A stretch of DNA of 64,000 nt. Source: Deroplatys truncata. Its lineage: Eukaryota; Arthropoda; Insecta; Mantodea; Mantidae. The position numbers were made by a program, and so were the translations under genes. Shown here one piece after another: positions 10,961-22,596 of the stretch. Numbering within the stretch: position 1 is the first letter of the stretch; each line of letters starts with the position of its first letter. A model generated the notes under the pieces. The model saw only the letters and a list, made by a program, of their open reading frames with translations, was not told where the DNA came from and did not search any database. The stretch spans positions 285,351,341-285,415,340 of the forward strand of contig CM060990.1 in assembly GCA_030765065.1 (NCBI GenBank), in the 5' to 3' direction.

Positions 10961-13900
10961 TAAGAGAGGGGTACGAGAGATATGTATTGCATAAACATTG
11001 TAAACCAAATTGTAAAACAAATTGTGCAATAAATTCTTTCATTCATATTGGCAGCTTTGCTATATTAGAGGCTCAACTTAGTTATTTTTTACCAAAAATT
11101 TATACAATAAACGACGACCGTTTAAAAATCTTAGCGACACAAGTAGTCATAAACTCTATCATAACTGCATACATTTGCAACCATACTACAATTGCAATAA
11201 GGGCATTCTCTCTCAATGCAATTCTGTTTTCGAATTAGTTTTTTCTTATAGTTAACCCACGTTCTTAATACATATGACAGTGGACACTGATAATACATGC
11301 AATGAAATATTTGGGAGAGGAATTTTGAAAAGGAAATGTCCCAGAACTAAGTTTAAGGTACCTCCCTGGCATTTGCAAGTTATGAGGACTGACTCCTGTA
11401 CAGCTGTCCGTGTCTTAACGACTTCAGCCACCCGTGTCGGTTTTAAGAATAGCGAATCTATGTAGCGTGCATTCAAATTGGCACTAATGTAGCTTTCACT
11501 TCTGTCCAGTTGGTGTGTTTAAACTGCTTTTTTAAAACGATTCATAACATAACTTCATTACAATTTTATTTTACATTTTGAATATGACATTAATATAACT
11601 CTCACTTTCATTAACCAGCAAGCCTTTTAGCAATACCGTTTTAACACCTGATTCAAGTCGACGATGCCGGTAACTGTCATGTTATAACGTATTGTGCCAC
11701 AAGTCCATAACTTTACTTCAGCATTTACATGTCAAAATAATTACCATCATTATATTATTACTATTAGTATTGTTGTTGTTGTTCCTTTTCTTTTACTTCC
11801 TGCGTGGTGATGGTGTATTGGTTGCAGTGATGGCGGTTTTCAAAGGAACTCAATAAGTCATAACAACATTCCTTCCTCTGAAGTTTACTCAGCTGCATGT
11901 GTGTAACTTTGTGTTTAAAATGCATATTTCAGCAGTTATAAAAATGTACTCGCCTAAAATTCATCGACAGAAGCAACCTAAAAAAATGGGATTGCGTGGA
12001 AATTAATTTAAAGTTATAAAATTAGCATGTAACAGAAATTCTTATTGAAAGTTCGGGTTTTTATTTGCACATAATGTCACTCCTATGGTATTTGTGACAT
12101 ACATTACGCAGTAAGAAGAAATTAATTCGTATACGTTTAGTAATTAAGAAGTAATTTAAACACATAAAGTGAAATAGTACAGAAATTCCTAAGTTGATGC
12201 TTGATTATATTTCATAGTAGAGTAAATTGAGGTTCGAAATGCCGAATGAGAAAAAAATTGAGTTCAACGAAAATTTGAACATTGTTTTACCTGCGATATA
12301 AACTGGAGTGGCACTCTCAGAGATTGTGCTTTTGTATAAGGAGGCGTTCAATTATTATGTCACTTTTTCAGTTATTAAACCCCTCTCCCACGTCACAATC
12401 CTTCACGTTCAACCTAAAACTTCCTGCTCACATAACACGTCAAGCATATGAAAGCTTGAGAGACGAATGAAAAATTATATATACATATATTATATTATCC
12501 CATCATTATAATTCGTTTCTCGTTAAAGCTCACAACATGTAAAGTATTAAGCGCAACACAATCGTTAATACACAATTCTAATGAAGCACTTTTTATTGTT
12601 ATACCTATCGGGAAAAAAGGTATTTAAAGTTAACTTTCCAATTTAAAAAAATTTAAAATTGAATGACAATTGCAATTCGCGATCTAAGATAGCGAAGGAA
12701 TGCGGAAACATTCGTTTTGTAGGGTAGAGCTTACGCATGAACAATGGGTAGAGTTGCTCATAGACTCCGAATATGAATAAGACATAAATATGCATATACT
12801 TGAGCTCAACCTTAGGGCGTCCACAAAATTAGTAGTAAAGAAACAGAAAAACGACTTTGGCATCAAGTTTGGAAAAGAAGAGATCCCTCCAAAGCAGCAA
12901 ATGTAGATTTATTCACAGCTGCTCTATACGGTTTTCAGCAATGGAAAACTGTCATATTCTTGATTATAGAATATAAGCTATAATTATAACAACACACAAT
13001 GAATTCACGAATTGTGGTAGATACTTAAAAATGGAGCAGTTTTGACTGCATTTCCTGAATTTAATTTCTTTACTTCCTGAATAAAGAAAAAAACATTAAT
13101 ATTATAGTATGCCATCAGACACACTAATCACCAAAATGTTTTAGTCTTCCTAGTTCCAACTTAAAGAACTGATTAGAACTGTAAACAAAGTGAACAGTAT
13201 AAAATAAAATATTCATTTCCGAGTTTGGAGAGGCCATGTTGTAACCATATGCTGACAATGCAATAACTATTGAAGTACAGCAAAGTCAGTGGCCAGTAAA
13301 GCAAAATAATTTACTAAGTTCGAAGGTTCCAACGAAAAATGCATACATCTACGGATAAAACATAGAATGGGAAAGCCTTATTCGAGTAGCCGGACAGATC
13401 CTAATGTGGACAATACCGTCTTGTAGACCATTAGCGATAGCGTCGGTTATCGGCAACCAACAATATATTTTGGTACGCTTAAAAATTAATTATAATTGTA
13501 ATCGCCATTAATTGACTTTTCTTTAGTATGAATAGTCCGAAAGTGATTAAGTTTCCTTTGTTAAGATATTACCTCTGACATTATAAAGCAATGGAAATAT
13601 CTGTCAAATAAACACAAAAGTAATGATAGAATAAATCCCATGCATTAACTTTAAAACAAAACAGAAGATAGTCTTGTATAAATGCTATTTTCCAACACAC
13701 AGTAATTTGCTTAGATATCTGATCTAGCATTTCTATAGTTATACAAATAGTACTCCTAAATATAATCAATACGATATAATTGTGTATAATTTTCAGCTCA
13801 TCTGGTATACACTGTTTTGGACAAGCGGTGACACTGCTGTCATAATTTGAATCTATTGAATTAAATCAACCCAGTATATTGGTACGAAATGCTCAATGAT

Positions 13901-14630
13901 CTTAAAAAACACCTTTTTATATAAGATGTCCTTTTCTTTATTCTTAAAAACCAGAAGAAAATGTTCCATCAGTCTGGCCTGACCTCTTTCCCCAATGTCA
14001 CACCTTTTTAGCGTAGAGTAAGTACTACCTACCTCAACAGTGTTAATTTGCCTAAATTTAGGTACCCTTTACTAAAAACCTACTCTACATAATAACATAA
14101 AACGTTCAAGCATTCATTTAGCTCTTCTTTTTATGTAAAACCAAATTTAGTATTGTTTTAGTTTTCTGCTCTACAAGAATAATCTTAACAATTATCAGCT
14201 TTCACTCTTGAAATTTAAGAATTAAAATCTGTTTTTTAGATTTTTAGTGATTTCATCACTAACATTTTTATTTTAAATTGAAGAATATTCTAGGTTTCAT
14301 AATCCATATTAAGTCGAAGTCTATATATTAAGTCTTTAATAGGTTCCAGGTGAATTTCACTCAATTTTCATATAGAAACGAATATTGCGGAAACGGCTAA
14401 TGCTAAGAAATAAAGTAATTGGCACAAACTATTATACTAGGTGTAAGTGAATAACATCGTACAAACGTTACTAACAATATACGGTTCATAGACAATCAAT
14501 TTGAGATACGAAATTTATGATCTACGAACACAAATTAGTGAGTTATGCCTTAAAATTGCTAGGGAGTTTGCACGTCACTGATCATTTTCACCTCAACTTT
14601 ATAATGTATGTGAAGAAAATAAATGGAGCT
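10961..14630. other. AT-rich DNA without recognised gene
   Basis: Apart from the possible old SINE at 11250-11440, no coding similarity, tandem array or clear inverted repeat was seen in this 3.7 kb. Frames are short and full of stops. The A/T content is visibly higher than in the LINE and Gypsy segments. Confidence 0.55.
11250..11440 (-). repeat. Very old SINE-like remnant (tentative)
   Basis: On the minus strand the order is a GGTGGCTGAAGTCGTTAAG segment, then CAAATGCCAGGGAGGTACC followed by TTAAACTTAG. From memory this resembles the head and first body block of a tRNA-derived SINE common in Orthoptera and stick insects (cAGCTGCAGTCGCTTAAG, then CAAATGCTGGGGCTGTACC). The match is loose and from recollection, so the call is weak. 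Confidence 0.3.
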
Positions 14631-14636
14631 AATAGG

Positions 14637-14735
14637 AGCTTGCGTCTTTAGCGCAATGGATATGTTACCAGAAAGGCGCAGGTAAACAGACATTTGAATT
14701 TCGGGTTCGAATTGTTTCCTTTCCCCCTTTTATCC
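14637..14735 (+). repeat. tRNA-derived SINE head remnant
   Basis: An A box (TTAGCGCAATGG near 14650) and a B box (GGGTTCGAATTG near 14702) lie about 50 bases apart on the plus strand, the layout of an internal pol III promoter. The flanks do not pair as a tRNA acceptor stem, so it is a SINE relic and not a tRNA gene. A pyrimidine-rich stretch with TTTCCTT and CTTTC repeats follows at about 14713-14782. It does not match SINE1 or SINE2. Confidence 0.6.
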
Positions 14736-15139
14736 TTTCTTGTTGTTTCTTCTTCTTTCCTTCTGTCTGTCTTTCTTTCTTTATAAGCAGATATCTAGTT
14801 TAATTTGATTTACAGGAAGCATTTGTGTTGTGTATGTATAATTTTACACTTAACCAATGCTCAAGTTTTTAATTTAAAATTATTTTAACTGTAATTTAAA
14901 CTTCCACGGTTTAAACAGCATATAATGAAAACTAAATACATATGATGATATTAAACGAACTGGTACAAGTCCACACAAATAACGACTAACAAAAACGAAA
15001 ATGTATAAGTACTTAAAAGGTCTAAATGCGACTGAATTATAAACAAATGAGTTGTCTGGGTATACTAATGTTACAGTACAATGGATAGGCACAATAAGAA
15101 TAAAGATAAGCAAACAAACTAAGAAAATGTACTGGTTTT

Positions 15140-16178
15140 AAAGGAATTGCTCAAAATGGCGACCACCGACATCAATGCATAGCCGACATCCACGCAGAAA
15201 TGATTCCTGAACCCTGTTGAGCACTCCTGGTGCGTTACGAATCTCATCACTGGCGGCAAGAATGCGGGCAACCAGTGCCTCTTCAGAATCAATAGGTGAT
15301 GACTACACCATAGTCTGAAGATGACCTCAGATAAAGAAATCCATGGGACTGAGATCCGCAGAACGAGGTGGTCGGGACACGGCAGGACTGCAACTTCCTA
15401 TCCACCGATTGGGGAAGACTCGATTTAGATGCTCCCGTAAGTTTATAACATATAGTATCGGAAATGCAGTTGAGCCCGTACATCAAGCGGCACTTCTTCT
15501 AAACTAGCTCGCAATACGTAATCCAGAAATGTGTTATAACTATCTCCGCACAGTCGAGGAGGAAGGAGGTATGGTCCAATGACACGGTCAGAAGCAATGC
15601 CAGTCCATATGTCACCATAAACTGCAGTTGATGGCTCTTCTGCACAGTAGCTTGGTGATTTTCGCATGCCCATATGTGGTTCTTGAACTTTAGAATGGGC
15701 CAGCGTGGCCTCACCTGTGAACATAACTAATTAAAATGATTCCGGTGGCCGCCTTAAGGCCATTTACAAATCCGCAGGTGTAAACTAAAATCTCTCGGAG
15801 TTAAGGTTTGCACCCTTGTAGATCAAAGGGGTAGAGCTACTCCTCGTGCAAGACATGCCACACCTTGTGTGGTTGATACCCATTACACGTGCAATAAAAC
15901 GGGTGCTGGTTGACGGTTCCTCTTGCACAGTGTGCAGTATGTTTTCTACAAACTCCGGAGTAGGACGAGTACGTCTTGCACAGCCATCTGCTTTATTTGG
16001 CACCATATATCCACTTTCTCACAAATGTCGATCTACACACTTAAAAGCAGATCGATGGGAATGCCGTCTATTGGGGTACCTTTAGCTTTAAATCTGTAGC
16101 TATTGAAGCACGACCTCCTGGTTCGCCGTACATAAGGTGCATATCAGCGAGCTCAGCAAAGGTATATTTTTTCTTCAT
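15140..16178 (-). pseudogene. Dead Tc1/mariner-type transposase
   Basis: Cut-and-paste transposase of the arthropod Tc1/mariner-like group that starts with a YTxAELADMHLMYG segment. The start at 16178 reads MKKKYTFAELADMHLMYGEP. A helix-turn-helix part follows at 15910-15800 (PSTSTRFIARVMGINHTR). The catalytic region is at 15724-15450: FTGEAT where FTDEAT is expected (first aspartate lost), then the DRVIGPYLLPPRL block. The next segment, which should contain the HDGAPAH box, is missing. The end reads PNRWIG and SADLSPMDFF, then a C-terminal tail to about 15150. Stops and frameshifts occur throughout. Terminal repeats were not found. Confidence 0.85.
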
Positions 16179-16338
16179 ATTCCCAGAGTGTTTAGCTACT
16201 TCGACGTAGTGTTGTGTGCTGAAGGCAAATAGGAAACGAGACGCGAGTGACGTTACTGCACTGAAGAATACAGCAGTTACCTATGACTTGAGGAAGAAAC
16301 AAATGCCGTATGGTGGTGTTAGTATCCTGCCAGGGTAT

Positions 16339-16631
16339 GTCGTCCTCTGTGGTCTAGGGGTACCATGCTAAACTCTAGTTCCCGAGCTGGCGGGTTCAAA
16401 CCCGACGGAGGGCGGTGGACTTTTCGGGTGCAAAAATCTTTAGTATGGCTTCCTTCGGAAGGGAAGTAAATCTGGTGATCTGGTGTCGTAAATTTACGGC
16501 ACATAAAAGAACCTGAAGTCTGATAAAGAGGCCCCTGTGCAACATTTCTGGTATTTCACGCCCAATATAGAATGGGACGTTAAGAAACGTAGTAGTTAAA
16601 GGCCGTCCATAATTGAAACTCACTTAATTTT
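16339..16631 (+). repeat. SINE1 copy, full length
   Basis: The head has an A box (TGGTCTAGGGGTACC) near 16351 and a B box (GGGTTCAAACCC) near 16391, followed by the SINE1 body and an A/T-rich end. Direct repeats TGCCAGGGTAT (16328-16338) and TGCCAGGGGTAT (16632-16643) flank it and mark the target-site duplication. It lies just upstream, with respect to the transposase, of the dead Tc1/mariner gene. Confidence 0.92.
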
Positions 16632-16643
16632 TGCCAGGGGTAT

Positions 16644-17790
16644 CATGCTACCGCATTCTCACTGCCTCTTTGGGGGAGTCATAGTACTCTGTGCTATTAC
16701 TTTGTTCAAAGATGAATGCATTTGTTCCACCCGGTTAACTGTTAGATTCAAACTGTCCTTAATGACCTATCATGCAAACATCGCCAACCGAAATCTTCAA
16801 GCCAGCATCGGTTCAGCACCATTCAGGCCCAGATGTGAGAAGACGCAGCAGTAAGTAGCACATTGTGCATTGCTCATGATTATGGTATTTTGCCTGTTTA
16901 AGGGATGAGCATAACATTGTTCCCAGGATGAGAAAGGAAAAGGAATAAAAGGTAAGACCATTCCAGATTCGAATTTGAGATCGCATGCTTATTCTAGTTC
17001 ACAGCCGATCTGCCTAACCGCTCGATCGCAGTACAGTTATCGAATCTTCCTGTGTTTGTTTAGCCGTTCCCAACAACTATTATCCTTTGCAGTGGCGTGC
17101 AGCCATATGTTAGGTTCCACACTTTCAGTGATTTTAGTAACGGCAAAATTTAGAAGTATTTATTCAGAGAGTTAAAAGACAGGCTAAGTCGCTAATGAGC
17201 TCTACTTCGTTTCTAATACGCAATATTCAGATATTTTAGTTCTAGTTTTGATTTATTGATCACAGACTAATTACTTTGAATACACACAACTCGGTAACTT
17301 AGCTTCGTAGATCATTAGTTTCTTATCTCAAACAGATTGACGAAAAACCATCTACTGCCAGTAAAATCTGTGCGGTGTTATTTATTCACACCTTGTATAT
17401 ACAGTAAACTTTTTTATATAAATTTTCCAGAATTTAAGCATTTTGCTTCAGTTTAAACTATGAATCCTAGTGATGAAAGTATTCAAGTCTAAAGCAAAAA
17501 CCTTAATTTCCATATTTTGAGGAGAAAAGTCTTTATCATTCTTAATTTAATTGTGAAAAAATTAGAACTTAAATGGCTTAAACTTTAGTTTAAGCTAAGG
17601 AAGAGATTTTAATTAAATCTCTTTAAACAAAAGGTTCCTGTTATTACACTGAATGACTTATAAGAAAAGTACATCTTAAATTAGATAATTTAACACTATC
17701 AAGTAGTAAAGTACATTACTACAGTAAAATTATTAAGCCACACCAACTGCAATCGTAATTAGCACCCGTCAATAAAATCGAATCAAAAAC
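16644..17790. other. AT-rich DNA without gene; one SINE head
   Basis: Nothing coding was recognised. The only structured piece is the tRNA-like head at 16960-17037 on the minus strand, listed separately. Confidence 0.55.
16960..17037 (-). repeat. tRNA-derived SINE head remnant
   Basis: On the minus strand, GCGATCGAGCGGTTAGGC near 17035-17018 resembles a tRNA-Ser/Leu-like A box region, and AAATTCGAATCTGG near 16976-16963 resembles the B box. Acceptor ends do not pair. It resembles neither SINE1 nor SINE2 and is probably a separate old family. Confidence 0.5.
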
Positions 17791-17799
17791 AGAAGGATA

Positions 17800-20638
17800 A
17801 AATTAAAATGTCCTCATGAGGAGAGAGTATCAAGGAACTCATCCAGAGGCCTCATAAAAACAAAGAAGGCATAAAACTATAAGAGCTAAAAAGTATATAA
17901 GTCATAAGAATAGTAATGTCAAGTCATATAGAAATAAAAATAGGTAGGCAATGGCATCATAGTCGTCTGATAAAATGATATTTAGGTTGGTAGCTAACTT
18001 TTGCTTACTGCGACAGTCATTAAAATTGGAGCAGTAAAGCAAAGGGTGCTGAACAGTGATAAGTGCACAATCGGAACACAGCGGTTGTTCTTTAGCTCGT
18101 AGGAGATGTTGATGTGTTAGGTGACAGTGCCGATTTGGAAGTCGATAAAGAAAGACTTCTTCGGAACGTACCTGACGGGTGGAGGTTTTCCAAGGACGTA
18201 CAGTATTATTGATTTTACTTAGTTTACAAGACTTTGTGACCCATTCTGACTGTCATCGGAGTACAGTTTACACTTAAGATAATGCTGGTTATCTTGAAGT
18301 TGAACCTGAGAAACATCAAATCTATCTTTCCCTAGCGTTTTCTTTGCAGGTCAATCGGCTGCTTCATTTCCTGATATACCCACGTGTCCTGGCACCCAAT
18401 ACAGTACATTTGCATAATGGCGTTATGGCAGCGAGTGTATTAGACGCTGCACACGCTCTACAAGCGGATGTGTAGTGTACAAAGCGGATACAGGTTTTAT
18501 AGCACTGAGACTGTCGCTGCAGATGACAGTGAATGTCAGAAGACTATATGCTGGAGAACCCTCGTGAATCACGGTCAGTTCGGTAGTAAACCACTGTTGA
18601 AAAAAATGAAGCTTATAGGAGCGCGTGACCTGGGTACTTTAAATGGAACATCTCTCTGAAGTTTCGCCAGAGGATTCGTCCGTGTAAATAAAATGAAACT
18701 GAGAGTTAGCTGATTTAATCCGTTCAAAGGAGAGCCTGTAAATGATAGATGTATCACATTTATCAAACGATTTTAGCTATAGGTTGTTGACTGGGCGAAG
18801 ACGTTTCCAGGGAATGGATGCGCAGCAAACCAAAGGCATTCCCTAGGGCAGGCCCACATTAAGACTGTCCAACAGAGAGCGAAAACAAATACTCAACGGG
18901 AGAGGGAAGGAAAAGCAATTTTCATATGCAGAGGCACACACAGGTTTAAGCACATGTCGTGTAGGGTGGTCAGCCAAGGCACTAAGCTTAGTGGCATAGC
19001 TTGCCATTAGGTCTCGTCGTAGAGAAAGAGAAGGGTCGCCGGTTTCAGCAAGTAACGCTTCTATACGACTAGTGCGGTAAGCACCCATAAGTAGACGAAT
19101 ACCGACATGGTGAAGAGAGTCAAAAGACTTGAGTGTTGTACATGCCGCAAGCCATGGGCAACACTCGCACAGCCCAAAATGGAATTGACAAGGGGTAACA
19201 CAAGCGGAGAAGACACTGTATGCAGGATCCCCAATGTTTCCTACTTAAGACACGGAGTACATTTAGGGACGGGACGAGATACAACTTTTGCGTAAACTCG
19301 AGATATGAGGATTCCATGTAAGCGACCGATCGAAGAAGAGACCAAGAAATTTCGTAGGGAGAACAAAGCTTAACAAATTAGCCCCTAGAAACAAATACGG
19401 ATTAGCATGTATAGCATGGTTCCTGCAAAACTGAACACATGCGGTCTTAGATGTTGAAAAGTTGAAGCCGTTTTGACCACACCAAACAGAAACTCTATTC
19501 AAAACCAACTGTAGTTGTCGCTCGATGATATAAATGCTGACGGCAGAGCAGTAAATAGTAGTCATGCACATACAGGCAAGCGCGGACTGGTAGGCGAACA
19601 TAAACATGCTGCCAATGGTAAAAATGGAATCTCACTTAATACGGAACCCCGCGGTACACCATTTTCGAGTGTATGTCTCCGCGATAATGCAGCTCCAAGT
19701 TTGACTCAAAAGCAGCGTTCGAACAGAAAGTATTTAATAAATCATGGAAGTGTTCCACTGAAACCCCACGAGTGTAATGCACGAAGGATACCACACCTCC
19801 AGGCGGTGTCGAAAGCTTTTCCAACATCAAATGAAACAGCTACCAAGTGCTGGTGCAGAATAAATAAGTGGCTAATGGCAGTGGCCAAAGAAACGAGGTG
19901 GTCTGAAGTCGAGCGTTGCATTCTATAGCCACTATAGAAGATCGTTAAAAAGCTTTCGTTGTTCAAAGACACACAACAAGAAACGATAAACCACCCATTC
20001 AAGAAGCTTACACAAACAGGTCGTCCGTGAAATGGGTATATAGTTTGAACGTATAGAGCGATTCTTCCACTCTTTCGGAATAGGAACCATAAAGGCTTCA
20101 CGCCACTAAGTGGGAGCTGTATGTTCAGTCCAAATTTTATTGTAAAGCCGGAGAAGGAAAACAGAGCGTTTAATGGAAGGAATTAGAGTATGGCATTGTC
20201 AATGCAGTCCGATTCAGGCACAGACTCTCTTATGGAACCGAATGCTGCCTGAAGCTCTAGCAAAGTAAATTCCGCATTATAATCGGGATCGTAACGAGAG
20301 GAAAAGTCAAGGGCAATCTGTTCTTCTCGTGTTTTATTAGCAAAAATCTGAGATTATAATTTCTCGAAGTCAAGGTAGTCTGATAATGTGTTGCTAGAAT
20401 TTCGGTGATTAGTGCAGGTGCATATACATTGGATCCATTACACAACAACCCACCAATAGAAGGATGAGGAGTGCTCTTAATTTTCTTTATCTTTCGCCCA
20501 ACTTCTCAGAAAGCCGTGTTGGGAAAAATGCAGGAAATGTAAGCATTCAAGGAGGCTGTTTTAATTCCTCGTATGGTTCTCCTCGCAAGATATTTTAGTT
20601 GCTTGTAAATAATTACATTTTCCACTGTGGGAAGGCAC
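17800..20638 (-). mobile_element. I-group LINE copy C, 3' segment (RT and RNase H)
   Basis: Second half of a minus-strand LINE whose first half lies at 26627-29050. The younger LINE copy A sits between them. The protein reading resumes across the gap, in homology order: the segment before the gap ends after PVPWWN and the one after it continues with the arginine-rich stretch that follows PVPWWN in copy A. The 3' end is uncertain, because only scattered resemblance to the copy A C-terminus is seen below 18050. The copy is clearly more decayed than A or B. Confidence 0.82.
18050..20638 (-). pseudogene. LINE copy C ORF2: RT and RNase H remnant
   Basis: RT blocks on the minus strand: STSDHLVSLATAI (about 20015-19975), VAVSFDVGKAFDTAWRCGIL (about 19850-19790), NGFNFSTSKTACVQFCR (about 19475-19425) and FLGLFFDRSLTWNPHISSL (about 19350-19295). 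The catalytic box, in one frame at 19572-19561, reads Y-V-H-D instead of F/Y-V-D-D. RNase H appears as FIYTDESS near 18690, CSDSLSAI near 18505 and WVPGHVGISGNEAAD near 18410-18365. Stops and frameshifts separate all blocks. APE-RT-RNase H order places it in the I group. Confidence 0.82.
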
Positions 20639-20651
20639 TTTAGGTTCTGCA
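20639..20651 (+). repeat. Target-site duplication, left of LINE copy A
   Basis: TTTAGGTTCTGCA here matches TTAAGGTTCTGCA at 26614-26626, with 12 of 13 positions equal. The two sites sit exactly where the copy A 5' end begins and its (CAT) repeat tail ends, and both are copy C coding sequence. Confidence 0.85.
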
Positions 20652-21287
20652 CCCCCAGGGGCTCACCTTATGTGAGTACGGGTGTTGGCGTACCCGGGGG
20701 TTCCCGAGCCACTCATCGCCATCTTCATCACTTCATCCCCGTCCGGTCGAGGCGGGTTCGTTCTCGTGACCGGGGTACTCAAGGTAGGCTCTCGTGCGTT
20801 CTGTGCATTTCATTCCATGTCGCCCCTCACCATCGTTTCTTTCTTCTCTTCTATTTATGCACGTTTCGCCCCACGCCCATTCATTTACACATCTCTTTTA
20901 CTTCTTCGCCGGCCTACCTTGCGTGCGAAACGCCCGCACAGTTTTAGTTTCTTTAATCTTTTTATTTAAATCCTCGTGGAAACAGCCTGACGGATACCCG
21001 CGCACGAGGTGCGCAGCTGGGTGAGTGGGTAATGGCGTCATCTCCACCACCCGAGGTCGTCGTGTAGCGTTTGTGTTCGTATCCGCTGTTCAACTGCAGT
21101 CCCGCGGGGGGGCATTGCATGAGCTGCTGACTTCTGACGGCGATTGGGTCCCTCTGTCTATGTTCTGGGAGGTGTGACCCTGGGGTGAGATAGGTATAGA
21201 TAGGCCACTCACCCAAGCCGGGGTAACGCCCGGGAAGTCAGAGCCCGAGGTCGGAGACGGTTGCAATGGTGGTGGATTTTTTTCGCT
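20652..21287 (+). other. LINE copy A 5' UTR
   Basis: About 640 bases ahead of the gag ATG, GC-rich and well conserved in copy B at 57.40-58.04 kb. Open frames in it have no known protein similarity and are not preserved in copy B, so I treat it as untranslated. As in other LINEs, it should hold an internal promoter, but no specific motif can be named. Confidence 0.7.
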
Positions 21288-22576
21288 ATGGAGCACCCCT
21301 TCTCCATTATAAACAACAAGCACCGAAAAGTTAATGTAACAGAAGTAGCATCGCCAACAGCTGGTTGTTACTTAGTGATTACCCGTACAGAGGAAGGACA
21401 ATCATTCGAAAAGGTGAACGCGTTTATCATCCAGAAGGGCATTGACTAAATTGCTGGTCCTGTTCATTCCTGCACTCGCCTACGCAACGGTTCATTGTTG
21501 GTACAGAGTAAGTCCGATCGACAAAGTAAGACCTTGTTGCGCGCCACGCTTCTCCACGGTTACCCATCCGTGTTAAGAAGCACCGCACCTTGAATTCCTG
21601 TCGAGACGTTGTCACCACGCATAGCCTCGATGGTATATCGGACGAGGACCTGGTAGAATATCTTGCAGACCAGAAGGGGACAGTGGTTCATCGAGTGCAG
21701 GCCAAACGCGACGGCGTATTGGTACCCACTCGTACCCTGTTTCTAACATTTGATGGCGTCGATCTGCCCACGAGCATTTCAGCAGGGTACGAACGGATTG
21801 CTGTGAGGCCTTATATTCCTAGACCTCTGCGTTGTTTCAAATGGCAACGTTTTGGGCATACGCAAGTCTCATGTAAGAGTGCCGTTACCATCTGTGCATC
21901 ATGTAGCCAACCCTCACACAAAGGTACCTGTTCAACAGCCCCCGTCTGCTTTAATTGCACAGGGTCTCATTCTGCGTCGTTTGCCGACTGTCCACGGTAC
22001 TTGGACGAGAAGGCAATCCAAGAGATCCGGGTAAAGGAAAAACTCTCCTTCGCTGAAGCCCGGAGCCGTTACCATGCGCGCCAACCTTCGCTCCTGCGAT
22101 CTGGTACATTTAGATCTGTTGTTGCCTCGCCAGTACCACGAGTAGATGCCGAAACTTAGACCTGGACCATGACTGCATTAACCGCCACTACCATCCGGCC
22201 GTCCATTTCTGCTATAGTTACTAAGTCAGCTAAAACTGTTCCTAAGGTCATGAAGTCCCAAGGCATTGATAAGAAGTCCAAGCAGAAACTACGCAAGGAA
22301 GATTTTTTGAAAGACTCTCCGCGTGCGCGCGGGAAGAAAGGTTCACCTTCTCCTCCTCGAAGGTCGCAGTCCCAGGAAGCTCCTGGGACAAACCGCGCTC
22401 AGCGGCCCCCATCACCCATTGCCACCCAGAACCGATTCACGGCGCTTGAATCGGTTTCTGGCACTGAGCGCGTGGGCCCTCCCTTCGAGGAGGCTATGGA
22501 GTCTGACCAACTTCATACCACAAGCCCGAGCCCAAAGGTTAAGCACAAGGTTATTTTAAGCCGCCCTTCTAAGTAG
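21288..22576 (+). pseudogene. LINE copy A gag (ORF1) with CCHC zinc knuckles
   Basis: The gag-like protein packages element RNA. It starts at 21288 (MEHPFSIINN). One stop lies at about 21446, and a frameshift near 21580-21590 precedes TLNSCRDVV. Zinc knuckles are at 21833-22000: CFKWQRFGHTQVSC, CASCSQPSHKGTC and CFNCTGSHSASFADC. In the first, the second cysteine is tryptophan (TGG at 21842-21844); copy B has TGC there. A conserved helix follows (LDEKAIQEIRVKEKLSFAEA). The C-terminal third, after a stop at 22157-22159, is basic and proline/serine-rich (KKSKQKLRKEDFLKDSPRAR) and ends at TAG 22574-22576. ORF2 starts 20 bases later. Confidence 0.88.
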
Positions 22577-22596
22577 ATAGTTTATCCCTTTTATTC

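Noticed and set aside
12720-12900. Helix-turn-helix of a transposase (VELTHEQWVELL)
   Set aside because: Only a dozen residues look right and a stop follows. No further transposase sequence supports it.
20627-21024. Protein coded in the LINE copy A 5' UTR
   Set aside because: Three overlapping frames are open by chance in GC-rich sequence, and none is kept in copy B.
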